Part shown: piece by piece, positions 54,247 through 61,425 of the stretch
Position numbering within the stretch: position 1 is the stretch's first letter
How the letters are laid out: every line of letters begins with the position of its first letter
NCBI RefSeq assembly: GCF_018967865.2
Contig: NZ_JAHLZY020000001.1
Coordinates: forward strand, 3,472,001 to 3,536,000
Length of the DNA: 64,000 nucleotides
Reading direction: 5' to 3'
Source: Hymenobacter siberiensis
GTDB taxonomy: Bacteria; Bacteroidota; Bacteroidia; Cytophagales; Hymenobacteraceae
Notes under the pieces: model-generated
The model's input: only the letters and a program-made list of their open reading frames with translations
Database searches by the model: none
What the model was told of the DNA's origin: nothing
Program-made: the position numbers and the translations under genes

Positions 54247-55413
54247 ATGGTTGAAGAAATAAAGGTAAAAACGCTGGCCCTGCTCGGCGCAACGGGTTCT
54301 ATTGGCACGCAGGCGCTGGAAGTGGTGCGGCAGCAGCCGGGCCGGTTCCGGGTGGCGGTGCTGAGCGCGCAACGACAATGGGAGCTGCTGGCCCGGCAGG
54401 CCCGCGAGTTTCGGCCCGCCGCTGTGGTTATCGGTGATGAAAGCCTGTATCACAACCTGAAAGAGGCCCTGGCCGACCAGCCCGAAACCGAAGTCCTGGC
54501 CGGCACCGCCGCCCTGGCCGAAGTGGTAACGCGCCCCGAAATCGACATCGTGCTCACCGCCCTCATGGGCTACGCCGGGCTGCTGCCCACGGTGGCCGCC
54601 ATCCGGGCGGGCAAGGATATTGCCCTCGCCAACAAGGAAACGCTGGTAGTGGCCGGCGAACTGATTACCAGTCTCATCAAGCAGCACAACGTGCGCCTGT
54701 TGCCCGTCGATTCCGAGCATTCGGCCATTTTCCAGTGCCTGGTGGGCGAGGAAGCCAATCCCATCGAGAAAATCATCCTCACAGCCTCGGGCGGGCCCTT
54801 CCGGGGCCGCACCGCCCAGCAGATGGAGGCCGTGACCAAGGCCCAGGCCCTGAAACACCCCAACTGGGACATGGGGGCCAAAATCACCATCGACTCGGCC
54901 TCGCTCATGAACAAGGGCCTCGAAGTCATTGAAGCCAAGTGGCTGTTTGGCCTTAGCAATGAGCAGATTGACGTGGTGGTGCACCCCCAAAGCATCGTGC
55001 ACTCGCTGGTGCAGTTCGAGGATGGCTCGCTGAAAGCCCAGCTGGGCCTACCCGATATGAAGCTGCCCATCCAGTACGCGCTGGGCTACCCGCAGCGGTT
55101 GGCAAACACATTCCCGCGCTTCTCCTTCCTCGACTATCCCACGCTCACCTTCGAAGCGCCCGACCGGGCCGCGTTTCCCAACTTAGAGCTGGCTTTCGGG
55201 GCCATGCGGCGCGGCGGCAACGCGCCCTGCATCCTCAACGCGGCCAACGAAGTGGCCGTGGCCGCATTTTTGCGGGAGCAGGTCGGCTTCCGCCAGATGT
55301 CAGACCTCGTGGCCGAGTGCCTGGCGCGGGTATCGTACCTTGCAGAGCCAATATTAGCTGACCTGGTGGCGACTGACGCGGAAACGCGGCGGCTGGCCGA
55401 AACCCTGGTCTAA
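54247..55413 (+). CDS. dxr: 1-deoxy-D-xylulose 5-phosphate reductoisomerase
   Basis: A 388-residue NADPH enzyme that turns DXP into MEP in the non-mevalonate isoprenoid pathway. Motifs: nucleotide-binding LALLGATGSIGTQALEVV, metal/substrate residues in LPVDSEHSAIFQCL (D, E), ILTASGGPFRG, SASLMNKGLEVIEAKWLF, and the C-terminal APCILNAANEVAVAAFL. The ATG at 54247 is preferred over upstream in-frame codons, which lack similarity. The isoprenoid supply fits the neighbouring geranylgeranyl-reductase-like gene. A palindrome and rseP follow. Confidence 0.96.
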   Translation: MVEEIKVKTLALLGATGSIGTQALEVVRQQPGRFRVAVLSAQRQWELLARQAREFRPAAVVIGDESLYHNLKEALADQPETEVLAGTAALAEVVTRPEIDIVLTALMGYAGLLPTVAAIRAGKDIALANKETLVVAGELITSLIKQHNVRLLPVDSEHSAIFQCLVGEEANPIEKIILTASGGPFRGRTAQQMEAVTKAQALKHPNWDMGAKITIDSASLMNKGLEVIEAKWLFGLSNEQIDVVVHPQSIVHSLVQFEDGSLKAQLGLPDMKLPIQYALGYPQRLANTFPRFSFLDYPTLTFEAPDRAAFPNLELAFGAMRRGGNAPCILNAANEVAVAAFLREQVGFRQMSDLVAECLARVSYLAEPILADLVATDAETRRLAETLV

Positions 55414-55426
55414 CGTCACCGGCCAG

Positions 55427-55524
55427 AACGTCATGCAGAGCGAAGCGAAGCATCTTGCCCGCTTCGTTGAAACGCTTTGATTAGTTGTGGCGGGCAAGAT
55501 GCTTCGCTGCGCTCTGCATGACGT
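55427..55524. repeat. Palindromic intergenic repeat, GTCATGC family, copy 6
   Basis: Arms aacgtcatgcagagcgaagc... and the inverse ending gctctgcatgacgt, about 35 bp each, joined by a loop with gattagttg. It lies between dxr and rseP. Confidence 0.87.
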
Positions 55525-55566
55525 ACTTAATTCTTTCTCAACTTCTCCTTATCTAGTTCGTTTCCC

Positions 55567-56913
55567 TTGGCTATCCTCACCATGATTGGCCAGCTTGTGC
55601 TGGCCCTTTCTATCCTCGTTGGCTTGCACGAATTCGGCCATTTCGCCTTCGCCAAGCTCTTTAAAATCCGGGTCGATAAGTTCTACATCTTCTTCGACTT
55701 CCTGTTTCCGATGCCCAACGTGGCCAACTTCGCGCTGGTCAAAAAGAAGATTGGCGAGACGGAGTACGGCATTGGCTGGTTCCCGCTGGGCGGCTACGTG
55801 CAGATTCACGGCATGATTGACGAGACGCAGGACGCCTCGGCCCTGGCTGGCCCGCCGCAGCCCGACGAGTTCCGGGGCAAGCCCGCCTGGCAGCGCCTGC
55901 TGGTGATGCTCGGCGGCATCATCATGAACGTGATTCTGGGTATCATCATCTTCACGGCCATGACGGCGCACTACGGCGACACGTTCCTGCCGGCTTCGGA
56001 GGCCCGCTACGGCATCCTGCCCAACGGCCTGGGCCGCGAAATCGGCTTCCGCACCGGCGATAAAATCGTAAAAATCAACGGCCGGCCGTTTGATGAGTTC
56101 GACGATGTGTACAAGCCCGAGGTGATTATGGGCGACAACTCCTACTACACCGTGGAGCGCAACGGCCAGCTGGCCGACATCAAAATCCCAAAAAACTTCC
56201 TCGATAAATTCGGCAAGCAAAGTGCCGACAGCCTGCTGGTGCGCCCCCGCGAAACTTTCGCCGTGGACCGCGTGACGCCCGGCGGCAACGCCGCCAAAGC
56301 CGGCCTGCAGGTGGGCGACGTGATTACGAATGTGGCCGGCCAGCCGGTGCAGTTTTTCGACGAGCTGCAAGCCACCCTGCTGGCCAATAAGGACAAAACC
56401 GTGCCCGTGCTGGTGGAGCGCGGCGGCCAGCCCCTCACGCTCAACATTCCGGTCACTAGCTCGGGCCGCATCGGTTTCGAGCGCAAATCGACCCTGCAGC
56501 TCGGCACCCGCCAGTACACGCTGGCCGAGTCCATTCCGCAGGGCGTGAGCAAGGCCTTCGGGGTAATTGGCTTGCAGGCCCGCGCCTTCGGCAAGATTTT
56601 CAAGGGCGAGGCTTCGGCCTCGGAAAGCCTGGGCGGACCGGTGGAGATTGCGCAGCAGTTCGGCGGCATCTGGGACTGGCAGCACTTCTGGGGCCTGGCC
56701 GGCGGCCTGAGCATGGTGCTGGCTTTCATGAACCTGCTGCCCATTCCGGCCCTCGATGGCGGCCACGTCGTGTTCCTGCTCTACGAGATGATTCTGCGCC
56801 GCAAGCCGTCGGACAAGTTTCTGGAAGGTGCCCAGCGCGTGGGCACGGTGATGATTCTGGCCCTGATGGCGTATGTGATTGTGTTTAAGCAGGTGATGAA
56901 GCTGTTTCACTAG
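55567..56913 (+). CDS. rseP: Site-2 protease RseP (M50 family)
   Basis: A 448-residue membrane protease. The zinc motif HExxH is in LVGLHEFGHFAFAK; the second metal site is in LLPIPALDGGHVVFLL. One or two PDZ domains lie between (residues 140-320, VTPGGNAAKAGLQVGDVITN). The TTG at 55567 gives an N-terminus of normal length; ATG 55582 is a possible alternative. RseP cleaves anti-sigma factors within the membrane. The stop codon is TAG formed by an IS630 element inserted in the final TA, see that entry. Confidence 0.95.
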   Translation: MAILTMIGQLVLALSILVGLHEFGHFAFAKLFKIRVDKFYIFFDFLFPMPNVANFALVKKKIGETEYGIGWFPLGGYVQIHGMIDETQDASALAGPPQPDEFRGKPAWQRLLVMLGGIIMNVILGIIIFTAMTAHYGDTFLPASEARYGILPNGLGREIGFRTGDKIVKINGRPFDEFDDVYKPEVIMGDNSYYTVERNGQLADIKIPKNFLDKFGKQSADSLLVRPRETFAVDRVTPGGNAAKAGLQVGDVITNVAGQPVQFFDELQATLLANKDKTVPVLVERGGQPLTLNIPVTSSGRIGFERKSTLQLGTRQYTLAESIPQGVSKAFGVIGLQARAFGKIFKGEASASESLGGPVEIAQQFGGIWDWQHFWGLAGGLSMVLAFMNLLPIPALDGGHVVFLLYEMILRRKPSDKFLEGAQRVGTVMILALMAYVIVFKQVMKLFH

Positions 56914-57921
56914 AGCGGTTTCCAATTTAGTGTACAGAATCTGATGCACCTTGCGTTATGAAAGCATATTCGATTGATTTGCGGGAACGGGTAGCGGCGG
57001 CATGTGCCGCACCGCAGGCCCGGATTTATCAGGTGGCGGCGCAATTTAGCGTCTCCATCTCCTTCGTGGACAAGCTTTTGCGCCGGCAGCGCACGAGCGG
57101 TTCGCTGGCGGCCCTGCCCGCGAACGGCGGCCCACTGCCGCGCCTGGACCCGGCTGGCCAGGACCTATTGCGGGCCTGTCTGGTGGCGCAGCCCGACGCG
57201 ACCCTGGCCGAACTGGCCACGGCCCTGCTCGCCGCCGACGGTCCGGCCCTGAGCCGCACGAGTACGTGGCGGGCGGTGGAGCGCCTGGGATGGGGGCGCA
57301 AAAAAAAAGCGTCCACGCCGCCGAGCGTGACACCGAACGCGTCGTAGCCATGCGCCGCTTATTTTTGGAAGCCATTCAGGAAGAAGATGTGCGCCGTTTC
57401 GTGTTCGTGGACGAGACGAGCACCAACCTCACCTACTGCCGCCGTTACGGCCGGGCCCCGGCCGGCCAGCGCCTGGACCAGGCCGTGCCGTTGCACGGCG
57501 GCCCGAACGTGACGCTCATCGCCGCCCTGACCCCGGACGGGCTCGGAGCCTTGTTGAGCGTTAACGGGGCCGTTAATGGCGACGTGTTTGCCGCCTACCT
57601 CGACCAGGTGCTCGGCCCCAACCTGCGGCCGGGCGACGTAGTAGTGCTCGATAATCTGTCGGTACACAAGGTGGAAGGCTTGGACGAAATCGTGAAAAAG
57701 TACGGGGCTCGGCTGCGCTACCTGCCGCCCTATTCGCCGGATTTCAATCCCATTGAACTCGCTTTTAGCAAACTCAAGACCTGGTTGCGCACCGCGAAAG
57801 CCCGCACCCGCGACTTGCTGGAGGAAGCCATCCGGACCGCCGCCGACTGGATAACCGAACAGGATGCCAAGAACTGGTTTGACCATTGCGGATATCATGT
57901 ACAGTGATTTGGAAACCGCTG
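56913..57921 (+). mobile_element. IS630-family insertion sequence
   Basis: Ends are imperfect inverted repeats: agcggtttccaa... on the left, and an inverted copy on the right, about 20 of 23 bp matching. TA flanks each end (56911-56912, 57922-57923), the usual IS630/Tc1 target. It contains two overlapping transposase frames linked by an A9 run. The left TA is the first two bases of the rseP stop codon. Confidence 0.9.
56958..57907 (+). CDS. IS630 transposase, expressed by -1 frameshift
   Basis: ORF A (56958-57347, 129 residues) carries helix-turn-helix domains (MKAYSIDLRERVAAACAAPQ, YQVAAQFSVSISFVDKLLRR). ORF B (open from 57266 to 57907) carries the DDE core: D in FVFVDETSTNLTYCRRYG, D in GDVVVLDNLSVHKVEGLD and E in FNPIELAFSKLKTWLR. 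The frames overlap around an A9 run at 57300-57308; a -1 slip there fuses A to B. Both parts look intact. ORF A alone would give a short DNA-binding product. Confidence 0.88.
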
Positions 57922-57947
57922 TAAGCGGAACCGAACCACCACAGAAG

Positions 57948-58058
57948 AACGTCATGCTGAGCGGAGCCGAAGCATCTCGCGTGTGGTAGTAATCCCCTCG
58001 TCCAACGATTGAATTACTATGGCACGCGAGATGCTTCGGCTCCGCTCAGCATGACGTT
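57948..58058. repeat. Palindromic intergenic repeat, GTCATGC family, copy 7
   Basis: Arms aacgtcatgctgagcggagc... and the inverse ending gctcagcatgacgtt. Same subtype as copy 2. The loop holds agtaatcccctcg. It lies just right of the IS630 element. Confidence 0.87.
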
Positions 58059-58097
58059 CTTTTTTCGTTTGCATTCGCCCCAAACCAACGCTTTCCC

Positions 58098-58601
58098 ATG
58101 CGCCTGCTCCCCTTTGTTGCCGCCTTACTGCTGCTGTTTCCGCTGGCCGGGGCCGCGCCGGCGTTCCACGCCTACCACTCCACCATCACGGAGCTGCGCT
58201 ACAACGCGGCCAAAAAGCAGCTGGAAATTTCGGTTAAAGTCTTCGTCGATGACTTCGAGAAGGCGCTTTCGCAGGGCCAGCCCACGCGCGTGAACCTCAC
58301 CGATGCCGGGCCGCGCCCGCTGGTGCTGGCCACGGCCTACTTCCAGCGCACCCTGCAGGTGAGCGTGGTGACGGGCAAGCCGCTGCTGCTGCAAGTGCTG
58401 GGCATGCAGGCCGAAAACGACGGCTGCTGGTTCTATTGCAAAGTGCCGCTGCCCGGCCCGGTCACGGCCGTGAAGCTGCGCCAGGCCGTGCTGCTCGACA
58501 CCTTTGCCGACCAGATGAACATCGTGAACATCGAGGCCAACGGCAAGAAGCAAAGTGCGCTGTTCCGCGCCGGCCACGAGGAGGAGACCCTGGCGTGGTA
58601 G
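58098..58601 (+). CDS. DUF6702-type secreted protein
   Basis: A 167-residue protein with a signal peptide (MRLLPFVAALLLLFPLAGAA). The mature start, FHAYHSTITELRYNAAKKQL, followed by EISVKVFVDDFEKAL, matches the family of small secreted proteins often labelled DUF6702. The C-terminal half ends in a conserved-looking stretch NIEANGKKQSALFRAGHEEE. It probably acts in the periplasm; function unknown. No partner gene adjoins it. Confidence 0.82.
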   Translation: MRLLPFVAALLLLFPLAGAAPAFHAYHSTITELRYNAAKKQLEISVKVFVDDFEKALSQGQPTRVNLTDAGPRPLVLATAYFQRTLQVSVVTGKPLLLQVLGMQAENDGCWFYCKVPLPGPVTAVKLRQAVLLDTFADQMNIVNIEANGKKQSALFRAGHEEETLAW

Positions 58602-58970
58602 CGTAGCGTGGCCTTTTAGTCCGCGTCCCCGCACCTTTGGGCGTTTACGAAACTCATCCTTTTCGTGCATTTCGTAAACGTTGATTCGTAGACGGATTTC
58701 TTAAACTCACCCCGCGCTGTAAGGGCCATCTGACTATCAGGCGCCGGGCTAGTTCCTACCGTTCATTGAAAGGAGCGTTACAAGCGCACTCTTGAAATCA
58801 CACTGAGTTCGCTCCCCCGCGTGGGGTTGCACTTTGCCGGGTGATGTATACATACATTTACTTGTTAGCGGCCCCGACTGTGGATTTCAAGCCCCGCCCC
58901 CTACGAGACCAACCAACCTGCAACTCGCGCCGATTCTCTACCATTTACGGTTGTTCCAATTACTTTTCGC
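58602..58970. other. Gap with a perfect 11-bp hairpin and a decayed hairpin element
   Basis: At 58605-58625 is a decayed copy of the gcggacttttagtccgc element. At 58642-58652 and 58670-58680 an exact inverted repeat cgtttacgaaa / tttcgtaaacg forms a stem with a 17-nt loop, possibly the terminator of the DUF6702 gene. The rest carries no gene that I can support. Confidence 0.6.
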
Positions 58971-60260
58971 ATGAAATCCATTTCCTTTTTCTGGTGCGGG
59001 CTGTTGCTGCTGGCTCTGATTACCACTGGCCGCCAGACAGCCCGAGCCCAGATTGTGCCCACGGGCGCAGCTAGCACCGTGCCCACAGGTACCAGCCCTT
59101 ATAGCGTGGCCGTAAGCGGCCCCGTAGCCTATGTAGTGAGCGGAAGTACTAGCAGCGGTAGTGGTAGCGGCAGCCTGCAAGTCTTTAACGTGACCAATCC
59201 CAGCGCCCCGGTCCTGCTCGGCGCCGTGGCCACGGGAACCGGTCCCTTCGACGTGGCCGTGAGCGGCAGTACGGCCTACGTGGTAAACTACGTCGCCAAC
59301 ACCTTGCAAATCTTCAATGTGGCCAGTCCCAGCGCCCCGGCCTTGCTGGGTACCGCGGCCACGGGCAGCTTTCCCAGAGCCGTGGCCGTGAGCGGCTCCA
59401 CGGCCTACGTAGTGTACGGCAGTACCAGTGGTGGTAGCGGCACCTTGCAAGTCTTCAATGTGGCCAATCCCAGCGCCCCGGTCCTGCTCGGCGCCGTGGC
59501 CACGGGCAACTTTCCCCTCGACGTAGTCGTGAGTGGACCCATGGCCTACGTAGTGAATAGCGGTAGCGGCAGCCTGCAAGTCTTTAACGTGGCCAATCCC
59601 AGCGCCCCGGTCCTGCTCGGCACCGCGGCTACGGGCATCTTCCCTTATAGCGTGGCCGTGAGCGGCAGTACGGCCTACGTGGTAAACTACGTCGCCAACA
59701 CCTTGCAAATCTTCAATGTGGCCAGTCCCAGCGCCCCGGCCTTGCTGGGCACCGCGGCCACGGGTAACTTTCCCGTCGACGTGGCCGTGAGCGGCTCCAC
59801 GGCCTATGTAGTAAATTCTACCGACAACACCTTGCAAGTCTTTAACGTGGCCAATCCCAGCGCCCCGGTTCTGCTCGGCGCCGTGGCCACGGGAGCCGGT
59901 CCCGGAACCGTGATAGTAAGCGGCCCCGCGGCCTACGTGGCAAATCGAGTCAGCAACACTTTGCAAATCTTCAATGTGGCCCCTATCACAGCCACCAATT
60001 CAGTCGTCCTCTGGCAGCAAGTACAGGTATTCCCAACCCCCGCCAGCAACTCGGTTTCGGTGACTCTGCCAGCCCGCATGCGCGGCACTGCCATACCGGT
60101 TGTGCTAATGAACGCGCTCAGCCAGACGGTGCGGCGGGAAACGTTGCCCGCTGTTGGCGAAATACGCACCTTACTCTTGGCCGGGGTCGCGCCGGGCGTG
60201 TACATGCTGCAACTGCAAACCAACGAAGGCAATGTCAGCAAGCGCGTGGTCATCGAATAG
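58971..60260 (+). CDS. Secreted LVIVD-type repeat protein with type IX sorting tail
   Basis: A 429-residue protein: signal peptide (MKSISFFWCGLLLLALITTG, cleavage near RAQ), seven propeller repeats of about 43 residues (NPSAPVLLGAVATG..., DVAVSGSTAYVVNY), and a C-terminal sorting domain (VFPTPASNSVSVTLPARM, LAGVAPGVYMLQLQTNEGN). At DNA level the unit is 129 bp, once 141 bp. Two units share 99 identical bases (59252-59350 and 59651-59749). The protein should be exported by the type IX system. Function unknown; such propellers bind partners at the cell surface. Confidence 0.85.
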   Translation: MKSISFFWCGLLLLALITTGRQTARAQIVPTGAASTVPTGTSPYSVAVSGPVAYVVSGSTSSGSGSGSLQVFNVTNPSAPVLLGAVATGTGPFDVAVSGSTAYVVNYVANTLQIFNVASPSAPALLGTAATGSFPRAVAVSGSTAYVVYGSTSGGSGTLQVFNVANPSAPVLLGAVATGNFPLDVVVSGPMAYVVNSGSGSLQVFNVANPSAPVLLGTAATGIFPYSVAVSGSTAYVVNYVANTLQIFNVASPSAPALLGTAATGNFPVDVAVSGSTAYVVNSTDNTLQVFNVANPSAPVLLGAVATGAGPGTVIVSGPAAYVANRVSNTLQIFNVAPITATNSVVLWQQVQVFPTPASNSVSVTLPARMRGTAIPVVLMNALSQTVRRETLPAVGEIRTLLLAGVAPGVYMLQLQTNEGNVSKRVVIE

Positions 60261-60563
60261 ATAAGCCCACCTTGCTCTTGGCCTACAGGAACTTGCGCCC
60301 GAACACAGCAAGTTTTCTTTTACTGCTTTTGGCCCGCACACTAAAATTTAGGTGAAATGGGCGGCCTCCTTTCCGGCCGGAAGGCCCGCTGTCGGTACGT
60401 GTGCTAGGCGTTCACTTAAACGGTGATTTAAATGAGCCGAAAAGGCCCTTTCACATGTTACAAACGGTCGTATCCAGCAAGTAAAATCACTATCTCAGCA
60501 GCCACTCTCCGTGTCTTAGCACGCTGTATTTCCACTTTCTGAGAGGACGCCTACAAGCTCACG
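60261..60563. other. Gene-free gap
   Basis: About 300 bp between convergent genes. A small GC hairpin lies near 60360-60392 (ggcctcctttccggccggaa), otherwise no structure or open frame is evident. Confidence 0.5.
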
Positions 60564-61229
60564 CTACTTCGCTATCGCCCCGCGCAAAAACTGGCAGAAT
60601 GGCACCATCGCCGCAAAAACCTCCGCTACGTGGGCGCGGAAATCGGCGTGGCTCAGCACGGCCTCATCGGCCATCTGATGCGTGGCGGTGAAGCTTTTGT
60701 GCTTGAGCAGCTCGATTTCGGGATGGTCGACAGAGTAGGCGGCGGGAGATTTTTTGAGCCTGTCGCCGCTCATGGTGCCGAAGTAGCGCCGGAAATCGGG
60801 CGCGTTCAGAATGGCTTTTAGCTCCTCAGCGCTGTAGTCGATTTCCTGGCGGATGGCGGCCAGCTGGGTTTTATCGGGCTGGTAGAAGCCGCCGCCGATG
60901 AGCGTGTTGCCATTGGGGCCAATCTGCACGTAATAGCCCGGCGTTTCAATATCCTTGCCACTGGCAGTGAAGTAAGCCGAAAAGTGCGTTTTGTACGGGT
61001 CCTTGTTGTTGCTGAAACGCACGTCGCGGTAGATGCGGAAGATGCTTTTGCGGCCGGCCGGCCCGGCTATTCCCGGGTCGAGCCGGGCCAGCTCCTGAAA
61101 CCAGAATTCGGCGTCTTCCTCAAACTGCTTGCGGAGCTGGTCGTAGGTGGGCTTGCGCTCCTGAAACCAGGGCCGGTCGTTGTGTTTGGTGAGGGCGGAG
61201 AGGAAGGTGAAGAGGGGTTTGAGCTGCAT
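60564..61229 (-). CDS. DUF2461 family protein
   Basis: A 221-residue cytoplasmic protein from ATG 61229. Family blocks: FLSALTKHNDRPWFQERKPT, FRIYRDVRFSNNKDPYKTHF, GKDIETPGYYVQIGPNGNTL and IGGGFYQPDKTQLAAIRQEI, in the order expected for DUF2461. The function of the family is not established. The frame is open upstream to 61268 but without similarity. An inverted-repeat element lies upstream. Confidence 0.92.
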   Translation of the reverse strand: MQLKPLFTFLSALTKHNDRPWFQERKPTYDQLRKQFEEDAEFWFQELARLDPGIAGPAGRKSIFRIYRDVRFSNNKDPYKTHFSAYFTASGKDIETPGYYVQIGPNGNTLIGGGFYQPDKTQLAAIRQEIDYSAEELKAILNAPDFRRYFGTMSGDRLKKSPAAYSVDHPEIELLKHKSFTATHQMADEAVLSHADFRAHVAEVFAAMVPFCQFLRGAIAK

Positions 61230-61253
61230 AGGAGCGGAACGTTGGCGGTCAAC

Positions 61254-61412
61254 TCCCCTCCTTACCAAGGAGGGGATGTTTCAGCTTTAGCTGAAACGGG
61301 GGTGGTTGTTGGCGTTGAACAGCATCGTCAGGCTTTCGTTCGGGATTATCCAACGCCAACAACCACCCCAATTTTCGCTACGCAAAAATATCCCCTCCTT
61401 GATAAGGAGGGG
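61254..61412. repeat. 159-bp nested inverted-repeat element
   Basis: Both ends are small hairpins (cccctccttaccaaggagg and cccctccttgataaggagg) and the inside has a further inverted repeat (ggggtggttgttggcgttg / caacgccaacaaccacccc). The centre is about 40 bp. It sits in front of the DUF2461 gene and behind the phosphatase-like gene. Confidence 0.85.
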
Positions 61413-61425
61413 ATTTTTTGTTCAG

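Noticed and set aside
59180..59990. Regular DNA repeats resembling an array
   Set aside because: The 129-bp period is coding sequence of a propeller protein with an open frame throughout; unit and spacer lengths do not fit CRISPR.
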